DNA from: Monocercomonoides exilis
Lineage: Eukaryota > Preaxostyla > Oxymonadida > Polymastigidae
Length of the DNA: 64,000 nt
Direction: 5' to 3'
Assembly (NCBI GenBank): GCA_001643675.2
Contig: LSRY02000003.1
Coordinates: 858,001-922,000, forward strand
Shown here: positions 48,025-58,789 of the stretch, one piece after another
How positions within the stretch are numbered: position 1 is the stretch's first letter
Layout of the letters: each line of letters begins with the position of its first letter
The notes under the pieces: generated by a model
Told to the model about the DNA's origin: nothing
Databases searched by the model: none
What the model saw: the letters and a program-made list of their open reading frames with translations, nothing else
Position numbers and translations under genes: made by a program

Positions 48025-49908
48025 TCAAAAAATCTTCTAATTTATGTATGTATTAAGCAACTACACGAGATTGCGCTGAACATTTTTCTGTTCAATTCAA
48101 AAATTGAACAGTTTTATAAAGCGATCTTATCTGAAGACTGTTCTGAGTGATATGATAAGATTGAAGAGTTAATCGACTTGCAAGAAAATGAATGCATTTG
48201 GATATTCAACAGTAGGAATGAAACATGAACGATTCTATAAATAATTCAAATCGTACGAGAATACGTCAGTATTCATTTATTACGCTTGTTGTGGTTTATC
48301 CAATGCATTTTTGAAAGATATTTTTTAAAGAATTAATTGTCAAAAATGAAATCAACTCAAATTATTTTTCAATTTGGTTATCTAGAATTGAGAAAAGTTT
48401 GATATATTTTTTGTTGCTTTGTTTTTTTGTGATGTGGAAATGAAACGATTCCAATTTTTTAAAGAAGAATAATTGTTTCATCATACGTTATGTTTATTAT
48501 TATTATATGAAATGTTTTCTTAGGAATATTTGATTTTCTACAATATTATAAACCTATTGAATGACACTTTTTTGTTGAAAATTGATTTGATATTATTTCA
48601 AATCTATCTTTTTTGAAATATTTCTATTTTTGTTTACATATTTTTCTTAACAATTTCATAGCTTGTATTATTATTGGAAAACTCTTTAAAAGTTATTGTT
48701 TCATCTTTATTTTCAATCTCTTGTTCATATTTTCCATGTATTTTTTAATTTCTTTCCTTTTTTTCTTGAATTGTAATAACATCAAAAAGAAAAAGTGGAA
48801 TTTATTTATTTATATTTTCCAAGATTTTCTTATTAAATAAAATTTTTATCAGTCACTAACGATATTTTATGTATTGAACTAACTTTTCTTTTTTTGAAAT
48901 GTTTTTTAATTTATTGACTCATACACTTCCTTTATTTATTATTTTATCTTTTAAGAAAAACAGTTAAAGTTTTTTTTATTGAAAGTTGAAAATATGAAAA
49001 TGGGGCGAAATTTTTTCATTTGGGACAATATTTTTTGCCTTATGAATTTTGTTCCATTCTTCTCTAACATATATTTTTCTCAATTTTTGAATTTTTCTAA
49101 AATTAATAAGGCATATGATAACTTTACGTAGTCGTTGAAATGTTCACAAAATTTTTAAACATTAATAAAACGTGATTTAATAGAATATGGGTGATTATTT
49201 TTGAAATCATATCTTTATTCGGGGTGTTGATTGTTCAAAGATTGTTTGTAATTGAAAAGAGCTTTTGAATTTAAATTGAAAAATTATAACAACTGTTTTA
49301 ATATTAAGTGAATCAGCTAAAATCAATATTCAAATGTCTTTATTGAGCCTTTTCACTCTTCAGTGATAATGAATTTATGTTCAAAGGAAATGCATGAACC
49401 GAAACTTTTGAACGAAAAAATTAGATTTCAAAAATTATCTCCCATATATAAAACACGTTTAGCATCGAATTTTTGGTTTTTAATCTTACATTTTTTTGAA
49501 AAAAAAACCTAGAATAAAGATAAATATTGTGGGAGCGATCAATTTTTGAAAAATTGAATAAACAGATATTTCGCATTTAGGTTGTGTATTTAATAACGCA
49601 TTTGATAAAACGAAAGATATGTTTATAAAATTAAAATAAAAAACAAGATTTAACTTTTAAGACTTCGGAATAATGAATTTTTTAAATTTTTATTTATCAA
49701 AATAAAAAATATTTTAGGTGTTTTTAATTAAAAATAAGTTGAAAAATATTAGAAATATTCTTAAATTTTCGAACCTATTTGTTTTTTATTTATCATTTAA
49801 TATACAACATAAATAAAAATATAGATTAAAAACATATTCTCATTGAATACGTTTAGTTATCATTAGCCATTAATAACATAATTTCGGTTGATTTATAATG
49901 AAAAGATT
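48025..49908. other. Non-coding AT-rich region
   Basis: No supported gene. The frame after the TAG at 48022-48024 stays open to TGA at about 48150 but has no distinctive composition. A block at about 49018-49066 resembles the inverted-repeat element at 15064. Confidence 0.55.
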
Positions 49909-50004
49909 GAAGAAAAAGTTTGGAACAAATCTCAATTTTTTTCTAAGTTGCAAAATTTTTACCACATTTGTGAAAAAAATTGTGTTTTGTTCCAAACTTT
50001 TTCT
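49909..50004. repeat. Short hairpin repeat
   Basis: Arms are AGAAAAAGTTTGGAACAAA and TTTTGTTCCAAACTTTTTCT, with further complementary ATT/AAT-rich sequence inside. It is probably a very small inverted-repeat element. Confidence 0.7.
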
Positions 50005-50155
50005 CTATCTCATCAAAATAAGTCAAACATTCCCATGCACAATAATAAAGAAAATAAAAAAATTTGTAAAAAATGATAGACAGAATTGAGTGGAACAAAA
50101 TTCATTAAGCGAAAATTTCGTTCCATATGGGAAGATCATTTTAACAACAAATGGC

Positions 50156-50361
50156 TGATCCTTTTTGTCATTATTCCTTTGTTTGAGTTTTGATCAAAAT
50201 TTTGATCTCAATGGGATTTTTTTAATTAATATCTTTCTTCAATAACAACATCATGAACAATTAGTGTTCCCTATTTCAACCAATTTTTTTTTAAAAAAAA
50301 ATCCCTTTGAAAAAAAAATTTTGATCAAAACTCAAACGAAAGTTTGTTTTCAAAAAGGATT
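50156..50361. mobile_element. Miniature inverted-repeat element, family TGATCC, copy 2
   Basis: About 206 bp. It has the same end (TGATCCTTTTT) and subterminal repeat (GTTTGAGTTTTGATC, GATCAAAACTCAAACGAAAG) as the copy at 24798-24998. The right end is degraded to AAAAAGGATT. Confidence 0.7.
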
Positions 50362-50513
50362 TGCTATTAATTATTTTATTCTGAAAATTATTGGCAAAAA
50401 AAAATTGTCTTTATTCCATTGAAGCAAAAGTTCCTTGTTTTGTGGAATTTCAATTTGTTGATACTTTTGTTGTTTGAAAATATGAATTTTGTTTGTGATT
50501 TCTAAATGTCAAA

Positions 50514-50743
50514 AATTTTTCGAAAAGTTCCTTTTGATTAATTTTCGGTAAAATATGAAAACTTAATATTTCCATCAAATTCTCATTCAAACTCATCAGA
50601 ATTAACCAAAATGGAAATTTTAACATTGTCAAGCATTTATATCGATACTGGTGAATTCTTGTGAGTTGGTATGAGAATTTGATGGAAATATTAAGTTTTC
50701 ATATTTTCCTGACAATTAATCAAAAGGAACTTTTCGAAAAATT
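50514..50743. mobile_element. Foldback miniature element, family GAAAAGTTCC, copy 1
   Basis: Arms of about 73 bp: CGAAAAGTTCCTTTTGATTA on the left, and TAATCAAAAGGAACTTTTCG on the right, both followed inward by matching ATATTTCCATCAAATTCTCA. The loop is about 85 bp and non-coding. Related copies lie at 60803-61042 and, more distantly, 60436-60669. Confidence 0.75.
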
Positions 50744-52213
50744 ATCAACCAATCAAAATTTATTTATTGACAAATAAATTATGTGGAAAAAAATTGTCTC
50801 TTCTTCAATTGATTTTTTTCTTTTCAGTATTTCTCAAAAAGTGAAAAAAAAAGTGTATTCCATCTTTTTCAACTTTGAAGTTTTGAATGAATAAAACCAC
50901 ATATTTTATTCTTTATAAAAGCATTTTTCAACAAAATGGTTAAGGAATATGCAAAAAAGAATAAACAAGTGAAAAATAATTTGCATACAAAAAATTAGGA
51001 AGTTGCAATTTCTTTCTTTTCTGGAAAAAAGCATCTTGAACAACTTTGACAGTTTCGAAAAAAAAATACAATTTTTTTAAAATTGAATTATACACCAAAA
51101 ATTATTCAAATTGAGAATTTTTGCATTCAAAAAAATAAAATTTGCATTCAAAATAATAATTTTGCAAACAAAATGAGAACTTTTGCGTTCAAAATGGAAA
51201 TTTTGCAAACGAATTAATAAATTTTTCAAACGAAATAATAATTTTTGAATTCGAATTAATAGTTGTTGAAAACCTATCAAAAATTTATTCGCACTCTCAC
51301 GAAATTTTGTGAAAATCATTTTTTCCCTTTTGAATCGGAAATAATTTTGTGTTGTCATTTTTTCTTGCTCGTGAAAAAAATTTTTGTAATTTTTGGGCAT
51401 AGGTATAAATTGTACCACTTTCATTTTGGATTTTTTCAAAATTTGAATATTTTATCGTTTATCTACACAATATAACTAAGCGATTCAAGGAGGGAAATTT
51501 CGAAATTCGATCAAAATTTATCTCTTAAAAATTATAATTTTCGGCACCTATAATTTTATATTTTTGATCACATTTTATTAAAATATCAATTTCTTGGTTT
51601 GCAAAGATCAAATAAATTTGTCGATTCAATGGAACAAGAAGAAATATAACGTTTAATGTTTGTAACGAAGAATTATTGTCTATATTATTTTGTATGTTGC
51701 TAATTTTTATAGTTTCGATTATTTCGTTATTCACAAGTTTTAGCGTTATATAAGTTTTCGCTTTTGATGAATTGAATATAAAAACTTAATTGAAAGGAAT
51801 TTACATGTTTGATTAATGATTATTAATGTTAATTATGAGATTATTATTGGTATATAATCATTGTTGATTTATAAACTCTTTTTGAAACGGATTCGTTGGA
51901 ACTGGTATGAAATTCCATTTTTGAAAGGAGGAAGGAAAAGTTGGAAAGGAGCAGATGTGTATGTTAGTTGAGATTGAGGAGCAGTTGAATTTTTGGAAAG
52001 GTGAGAAAAGAAGAGGGAGATGGGGAACATTGAGGATGACGAAGCTTGTTGGAAAGAGAGAAGGAAGGTGAAGGAAATGGATCGTAAGAATTATGCTATG
52101 AACAGAGGCGATGGAACTGTCTTCGAAAATTCATAGAACATTGTTTTGTGATGTTTTTGTTTCGGATCTAGTTACGAATTTGTGAAAGTTCATTTTGAAT
52201 GAAAACATTAATT
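50744..52213. other. Non-coding AT-rich region
   Basis: No supported gene. At about 51915-52090 the plus strand becomes G/A-rich, but no frame stays open, so it may be a relic. Confidence 0.5.
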
Positions 52214-52379
52214 CTAACATTTTGTCATTTTAAAAGTATTCTTTTTTAGAAAAATGGAAATAAAAAGTTCAATAAATGAGCAAAGAATATTAATTAAAAG
52301 AAAAAAAGCACTTTTCGTTTTAGCAACAGCTTTTTCCAGGATCAGGTTTTGACTACGGTTCCCTTTAAGTTGGCAACTC

Positions 52380-52844
52380 AATCTTTGAGGAGATGCAAAT
52401 AAATTGACCTTTTTTATCTCCACATCAATCATCTTTAACTGACTCAGCACCACTTCAAACACACACTTCGTCATTCCACTCCATCCTGATGTCGAAGAAT
52501 TGATCAAAATATCCTCCAGCGAAAGAGTCCCGCTCACCAGTGACACCATAAACACGCTTGGTGATGAGCTCCTTGTCGCGTTGTGATCAATCCCCACATG
52601 CCCCACATCCAGTTGACCAGAAGATATGCTGAACAACGATGTCAAAGAGGTAGAAAGCGCACTTGTCCCAATCACACTCACTGTCTTCCCTCTCCCGGTT
52701 ATTATTATCTTCTTATCCCTTACATTTATTGTTGTCCCTTCGCTCTCATGCTTCCCACTCAGCACTGTGATCGAAGAGCTCAGCTGCACCATGCTCGACT
52801 CCACCGCATGCCCCACCGTCTTGCAAGGTGCTGCCTAACTCATC
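52380..52844 (-). pseudogene. Fragment of a beta-helix surface-protein gene
   Basis: The minus strand encodes PCKTVGHAVESS, the start of the PC.T module of the two giant genes. It continues with beta-helix-like sequence (KKIIITGRGKTVSVIGTSA, SSPSVFMVSLVSGTLSLEDI) to about 52380, after which it decays into a low-quality tail. The 5' side stops exactly where the terminal repeat of the 5.9 kb element begins at 52845. It lacks signal peptide, TM and tail. Confidence 0.7.
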
Positions 52845-53025
52845 GGCAAGTTACAAGTATATGGACCATGGATAAAATATTTTTTATATATTTATAACGA
52901 ACAAAATGGAATTTTAATTTATTTAAAATAAGTTATTTTTGTCGAAAAAGTGTTTTTAACAATTTTCCATTTTTCTTTTGATCAATCCCATAACATTTTC
53001 TTGTTTTTAACAGGTTTGAAATTTT
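52845..53025 (+). repeat. Left terminal inverted repeat of the 5.9 kb element
   Basis: Pairs with 58586-58767. Differences are a few substitutions and one 1-nt indel (for example AAGTATATGG versus AAGTGTATGG). Confidence 0.85.
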
Positions 53026-53078
53026 TGTTTATTCGTTATTTGTGAGGATTTTGTCAAAAACCATTTGATTTTAGTTAT

Positions 53079-53971
53079 ATGCCAATTTTTCGTGATTCAA
53101 AAAAGGATATTTCTACGCTGATGAAATCCTTTTCAAACGAAGGGAAAACAATTGAATTGTTGTTATTGCACAGATTATTACCAGCAGCAAACATGTGCAC
53201 AAAATGCAAAAAGATACCAAGAATCATTTATTGTGCGAAAAATATCGTTAAATGCAAGTGCAAATGTCAAATTCTTTCAATCAGACACAATTCAATTTTT
53301 TCGAATTCGAAATTATTGATTTCCACTTATATGAAAATCATGCTGCTATGGTGGATTAATGTTGATGTGATGCGCACATCTTTTTTGACTGGAGCCAGCT
53401 GCAACACTATTTGCATTCTTTTTAATCTATTTCGCAAGGCAGCACATGAAATGATTAAAGGAAAAAACAGAAGAATTGGAGGAAATAATTACACTGTTCA
53501 AGTCGACGAAATGTTACTAAGAAGAAGAAAATATCGGAAAGAAAACCAAAAAAACAAATTTGGATAGTGTGTGGAATTGAATCAAATATCAAAAATCCCA
53601 TATCTTTTTTAAAAAATGTGGACGATAGATCATTAATATGTTTGACCGGAGTATTAAGAAGGCATATTCATGCTGGGACGACTGTGTGGAGTGATGAATG
53701 GAGAGGATACAGCAAAATAAAAAAAGAAGGGTTCAAACATTTGACAGTCAATCATAAAAAATGCTTCAAGGATAAAAAAACAAACTGCTGTACAAACGCA
53801 ATTGAAGCCTATTGGAGTCGTCTTCGCCGTTTTCTGCCTTGCACAGGTATACAAGACAAAGACATCTCTTCATATTTATCCTCGTTTTCATACAAAACAA
53901 GCACTCATCACAGATTTTGGGATTTTTGCGTTTCTTTTTCTAATTTGTTTTTGAAACATATCATCCATTAA
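53079..53971 (+). CDS. Merlin/IS1595-like DDE transposase in two overlapping frames (candidate -1 frameshift)
   Basis: ORF 1 runs from ATG 53079 to TAG 53565-53567 (162 aa). The -1 frame continues to TAA 53971. The switch lies at CCAAAAAAACAAA (about 53546-53558), where zero-frame codons CAA AAA AAC form the heptamer A AAA AAC. Slipping back one base gives QIWIVCGI, matching the family's WxxGI strand. Together they give about 298 residues with N-terminal CxxC pairs (MCTKCKK), VQVDEM (first D), WSDEWRGY (second D), HLTVNHKKCF and TNAIEAYWSRLRRF (E). No other lesion is visible. IS1595 and eukaryotic Merlin transposases catalyse cut-and-paste DNA transposition. A simple 1-nt deletion or insertion in the A-run is the alternative. 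Confidence 0.8.
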
Positions 53972-54001
53972 ACATTTGATTAAACAATATGAAGTTTATT
54001 A

Positions 54002-55060
54002 TTATTTTTTTAACATTGAAAAGATGAACAAAGAGAAATGACTTGAAGAAGGTTGGATGAATGATTTGAAATACAAAAATTGAAAAGAAAAATGTTTCAA
54101 AAAAAGGATGGTGATGTAATATTTTTCCTTGAGAATACGATCTTCTTTTATGTTGGTTAATAAAGAGGAGTGAGTAACATATGAAGAGGATAATGAGAAG
54201 GAAGAGTTAGAAGAGGGAGAAGATGAAGAAGATGAAGAAGAAGAGGAGGAGGAAGAGGAGGAAGAGGAGGAAGAGGAGGAAGAGGAGGAAGAGGAAGATA
54301 AGGAAGAAGATGAAGAAGATGAAGGAGATGAAGAAGAAGAGGAGGAGGAAGAGGAAGAAGATGAAGAAGAGGAGGAGGAAGAAGAGGAGGAGGAAGAGGA
54401 AGAAGATGAAGAAGAAGAGGAGGAGGAAGAGGAAGAGGAAGAGGAAGAGGAAGAGGAAGAGGAAGGACGAGATGAAATGCGTTGTGTCACTGAAGATGAC
54501 AATATCGACGATGTTGATTGATTTGTGGATGATGTGAATGAAGATGTTGTGTTTGAGACATCAACAGGCTGAAGAGGAGACGAAGAAGAGGCAGAATAGA
54601 GGCGAATGCTACGAGATGTAGTTTGTGGTGAAGAGAAACAAGAAGACGAAATAGAAACAGAAGAAGTAGAAGAAGAAGGAGATGAATGTGTCCTTACAGA
54701 TTGCAGAGGAAGATGAGGAACATGTGGAGAGCTGCCTGATGAAGCAGGGCGGATATTTGAATGATGGATGGAAGAAGAAGAAGAAGGTGAAGAAAAATAG
54801 AAGATGCCAGCTTTTCCAATTCATGTAGCGAGATAGAAAAAACTGAATGCGTTCTGAATGAGAATGCACAACTAGCTCATCGGATTCGACAAATGAGTCG
54901 CTTCTTCAAAGCATTCTCAACAAATATACCAAACAGACTGCAATTTCTCTTTCGAGCTCATGTAAAGCATTGATAGGCTATGCATCATACAAGACATATG
55001 GCTGAGGTCACGAATGCCATCGTTGAATGCGATGCAAACAAGAATAATCTCAAAACTTCT
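54002..55060 (-). pseudogene. Ser/Pro-rich decayed gene inside the 5.9 kb element
   Basis: A minus-strand frame is open from about 54833 to TAA 54002 (~277 codons). Diverse sequence (SSIHHSNIRPASSGSSPHVP, TSRSIRLYSASSSSPLQPVD) leads into a run of Ser. The opposite strand reads as poly-Glu/Lys. There is no start codon. Further upstream, coding-like pieces (HELEREIAVCLVYLLRML, ELVVHSHSERIQFFLSRYMN) sit in other frames with TGAs. I infer a broken gene, not an intact one, and do not recognise it. Confidence 0.45.
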
Positions 55061-55199
55061 GGCTCTTCTGAAAAAGGATAAAAAGGCTTCATTCAATGGT
55101 ATTCCTGTTCGTAACCAATTTGCATTTATTCAAAGAACACCTAAAAAGAAAAATGAACAAAACAAAAAAAGTCAAACCATCTTTTTTGGACATGAAATA

Positions 55200-55885
55200 T
55201 TTTTCCATCTCCAAGGGATTGGTAATTATAGGTCCAACTGGCTTTCTTTTTCTTAAAATCCATTGTGAAGCCAGTCATGATTTCAAATGAAAACACACAT
55301 CCTCCAAATTAACTCCTTTTCAAAGCCCAAATCAGTGTCATGTCTTCGCTGATGACTTTCCAACGGGTTTCGCGTAAATTGCAATGCGTTTGTTGAAAAG
55401 GCCTGCTGAGTGCTTCGTTCAACTCGCTTCCTCCATTGTTCAATCCACCAATTCCCTTTCCTCTTCCACAAAACCAACCTTCCACCAAAAATCACGCAAA
55501 GCAAGTCATGCACAAATGATATGCCAAGTGCACTGCACTTCCCTCGAAATAAACAATCAATGCAATTCAATCTTTCAGAAACATTCTTCTCGCTTTTTCT
55601 GCATCTTGCTTTATTCATTTTTCATTCAATATATCACAGCCAATGTCGCACCATATGTTTTGCGATACATAGCCAAGTTCAAATTTCATGCTGGTTTTCT
55701 CCACCAATTCACTTTTCGCAAGCAATCGACGCAAACAGCCACTCGCTCCTCCATCTGCATGTGAAATCTCTGTCCTTCTGCAGTGCTATGACTCGCATGG
55801 GTGCATCTGTGGCTGTGGCCTAAGCAGCTCAAACATGTTCTGGCTGCAGCAAATAATTTATCAAAAATCTTCACTTATAAAATTA
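55200..55885 (-). pseudogene. Decayed reading frame, unidentified
   Basis: The minus strand carries long coding-like stretches in one frame, interrupted by TGA three times and TAA once. Examples are LLAKSELVEKTSMKFELGYV, EGSAVHLAYHLCMTC, SELNEALSRPFQQTHC and RWKVISEDMTLIWALKRS. This looks like a gene that decayed by point mutation. The product is not recognised; a second transposon is possible. Confidence 0.4.
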
Positions 55886-56217
55886 TAGGTTTGCCACCCT
55901 TATTAATTTACTCCAACAAAAGAATATTTTTTAATATAAAGATTTGTTTGTTCTGACGCAAAAATAATAGATGGCAAAAGAGGTTTCGAATCCATTGTTA
56001 TTTAAATATTTATGATTTTGTGTTTTTAATTTTTTCTTTTTGCGAATGTTCAACGAATATTTCGAAAAAGAATTTATTAACTGTTATAAAATAATGTTGC
56101 GATTTCGCAGTTTCTTTATAACAAAATAATATTTCTGGGTATGCCAGAATTTATAAGAAACGAATGATAAAATGAATAAATGCTTCTTTTTTCTTTTTTG
56201 ATTTTTCAATTTTTTCA

Positions 56218-57531
56218 GAGAAACTTTCCAATTGGAACAATTCACTGGAGCCTAGAAGAAACAGAAAACAGAGGAAATGAATGAAATAGTTGATGTAATG
56301 AATTTTTATGGACTCGTATCCATTATCAACGAAGAAACATTCAACAAAATGGACAAATTGATTGAAGATAAGAAACTGTCTTTGGAGAATGTCATTTTGT
56401 TGCTGAAGCATATAGGATATTACAATGTGCTGAAAAGTATTTATCTTTATGGATTAAGAAGATCTTCGTTGAGCGATAGATTAAAAAAGATGATTATCGA
56501 TGAAGATAAGAAAAAAAGAGGAAAAAAGAGAAAATATTTATTCAGATCTTTGTGAATGTTATATGTCCTATCGTTTCATCTTCAAAACTGAAATGCTTCA
56601 CATTTGTGTGCGATGCGATCTGAAAGTAACATTGAAGAAAGAAGAAAAGGAGGAGGTTCAAAAGGATGTGGAAATGGCTTTATTGACTTTCAGGAACATT
56701 GACAATTATTCCGTGTGTGCAAGTCTATTTCATTTTTTTCATTATTGATTTATTTCATGTTTTTATTAGGTTGTGATTGAAGAGGTTAATATGAAGGAAA
56801 TGACGGAAATTTTGAAATTTAATCAGGAATATTACAACCTGACTCAACTCACCTATTACTTTGCTTGGGTTTTTTGTTACACAGATTTTACAACGACAAA
56901 AGCTTTGATGAAGTTAGCACAAATGAATTGCATTTTGCGAGAGAAGCAAGAAGGGAAATCGAAGATCTGTCAAAGCGTGTGGACTGGAAGAATAAAAAAG
57001 AGGAAATGAACAAAGAAGAAGCGAAAGAAGAATTTTCATTGATGAAATGGGTCGAAACATTAAAGATTTATTTTGACATTTGTCGAGTGAAGAATGAAGA
57101 AAATGTTAAGCTAATCAATAGCATTGTTCAGGTATATCGAGCAGCAAAAGGGAATAATGGAGTAATTTGCTTTCACTGCATTCACTCCTTGAAAAACGCA
57201 GCAAAAAATAGAGTTGTGAAAGTTGAAGATTTATGGAAAGGAGGAGCAGTTAATACTGTTTTGGAGGAGATGCAGCGGCAAACATTGAATGACAAAATTG
57301 CGTATAATGGATTTATTTTTTTCATAAATGTTTCAATTAAAATGAAAGAAAAGACGGTTAAAAAAAAGGAAAAAGTTAAAAGAAAGACATCCAAAAAGAA
57401 GATATATAATGAATGGAAGAAGAAGGATACGAAGATATCACCACAAGCTTTCATGAAGCTTAAGGGTTTTTTAAAAGTTATTATGATTGTGGTTTATCGT
57501 TGAATGTTTGTGATTATTTCGCGAATATCTG
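56218..57531 (+). pseudogene. Broken member of an oxymonad lineage-specific protein family (copy A)
   Basis: After a TTTTTTCAG acceptor (~56219), frames link into one protein: QLEQFTGA-TAG-KKQKTEEMNEIV, EDKKLSLENVILLLKHIGYY, frameshift near 56510, SDLCECYMSYRFIFKTEMLH, an intron (about 56714-56770, ending TTATTAG), EVNMKEMTEILKFNQEYYNL, frameshift near 56870, NELHFAREARREIEDLSKRV and GGAVNTVLEEMQRQTLNDKI. A last frameshift near 57410 leads to MEEEGYEDITTSFHEA-TAA and then LSLNVCDYFANI-TGA. I recall this Leu/Glu-rich helical pattern from many hypothetical proteins of Monocercomonoides exilis, but could not search. Function is unknown. Three frameshifts and two stops make it a pseudogene. Confidence 0.7.
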
Positions 57532-57984
57532 AAAAAATCAGATGCATTTCACTTTGTAACTCAAAAATCAGCAGAGCTGTGAAATAACTAACCTGTTTTC
57601 CTAATTCTCCATTATTTCGAAATGACAATTTCAGATTTGAAAGCAGAGATGCTTATTATTGAAAGTGTTTTGGATTTTTTTGTTGTTTTTTAGTTGCTTT
57701 TGTGAAAAATTTTTCATTTTATTTTATTATTTTATTCTTTCTCAAAATTAATAAAAAAATACAACAAATTTGATTCTTTTCCTGTTGATTTTACTTATCT
57801 CTTATTATAAATTATATACTTTAAAACAAATGTTCATCTTTCTTGAAAAGTATTGGTATTCTTTGAAAAAGCACTTTTATCTAATTTTGCAAATTAGAAT
57901 TCCTTTGTTTCCAGAACAAATGAGTTTTCTGCACGAAATATCATTAAAAAAGATCAAGTGAATGTTAATGCAGATAAATTATAA
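57532..57984. other. Non-coding stretch inside the element
   Basis: AT-rich, with no gene seen between the two family pseudogenes. Confidence 0.5.
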
Positions 57985-58437
57985 ATACACAAAATAATAT
58001 GGATAGTCATTTATCAATTGTAATTCTCCATAAAAACCGTGACAAATGAAAAGGCACAATCCAGTGATGCAATCTTCGTATCATTCTTCCATCTAGTTAA
58101 ACATTTTCCTTTTCAGCTCTTTCCTTCTTTCTTCTTCTTCTTCTTCTTCTTCTTCTTCTTCTTCTTCTTCTTCTTCTTCTTCTTCTTCTTCTTCTTCTTC
58201 TTCTTCTTCTTCTTCTTCTTCTTCTTCTTCATTCTTTTCTTTCAATCTTTCCAAAACATTCACAAAAATTTCCACACATTCTTGTGCCATTTCTTCGTTC
58301 ATAGTTGTTCTCTGAATCTCCTTCAAAATAGCTCAACTGCTCCATTCCACGAAAAGTTCTCCATCTTTAAAGCAATATTATCTTCCTCCGCTTCAAATGA
58401 AATTGAGCATTTCTTCTTTCTTTCTCCGTAATCATAA
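57985..58437 (-). pseudogene. Broken member of the same family (copy B), with a Glu-repeat expansion
   Basis: On the minus strand, LKEIQRTTMNEEMAQECVEI then FVNVLERLKEKN aligns with copy A (VLEEMQRQTLNDKIAYNGF, INVSIKMKEK). After a GAA/GAAGAA run come RRKELKRKMFN and MEE-TGA-YEDCITG, matching copy A's MEEEGYEDIT. A 1-nt loss near 58325 and TAG/TGA stops break it. It is in opposite orientation to copy A. Confidence 0.65.
58129..58230. repeat. Trinucleotide tract (CTT)n, about 34 units
   Basis: Uninterrupted TTC/CTT repeat, read as poly-Glu (GAA) on the minus strand, inside family copy B. Confidence 0.95.
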
Positions 58438-58585
58438 CTAGATGCCAGATAAAAATTAACAATGCTGTTTGTTAGAGAAGCGGATTCTTCGTTCTATGAT
58501 TTAAGTCATTGAAAGCAATATTGATTCTTGTTTAATCCAAAGCACATTAAAGTGCGAAGAATGTTTTTTTTTCGAAAAATATACA

Positions 58586-58767
58586 AAATTTTCAAACCTG
58601 TTAAAAACAAGAAAATGTTATGGGATTGATCAAAAGAAAAATAAAAAATTGTTAAAAACACTTTTTCGACAAAAATAACTTATTTTAAATAAATTTATAT
58701 TCCATTTTGTTTAGTTATAAATATATAAAAAATATTTTATCCATGGTCCATACACTTGTAACTTGCC
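58586..58767 (-). repeat. Right terminal inverted repeat of the 5.9 kb element
   Basis: Inverse copy of 52845-53025, ending CACTTGTAACTTGCC at 58767. Confidence 0.85.
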
Positions 58768-58789
58768 AAATTATCTTCGAATTCTTTTC

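Larger units (their letters stand above)
52845..58767. mobile_element. Merlin/IS1595-type element with ~180 bp TIRs and extra genes, 5.9 kb
   Basis: Left repeat 52845-53025 and right repeat 58586-58767 are inverse copies (about 96% by eye), starting GGCAAGTTACAAGT and including GACCATGGATAAAATATTTT. Flanks AACTCATC (52837-52844) and AAATTATC (58768-58775) match at 6 of 8 positions, fitting a diverged 8-bp target duplication as in Merlin elements. Just inside the left repeat is an IS1595-like transposase. The remaining 4.6 kb holds decayed coding sequence on both strands. Capture by the element and nested insertion are both possible. Confidence 0.75.

Noticed and set aside
53646-53854. Minus-strand ORF within the Merlin-like transposase
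   Set aside because: Antisense shadow of a transposase with clear DDE motifs on the plus strand.
54223-54537. Lys/Glu-rich plus-strand ORF
   Set aside because: The minus strand of the same DNA has a longer open frame with varied Ser/Pro/Thr sequence extending to about 54833, so the plus frame is more likely the shadow.
58039-58431. 130-aa plus-strand Phe-rich ORF
   Set aside because: It is the antisense of the (GAA)n tract in family copy B.
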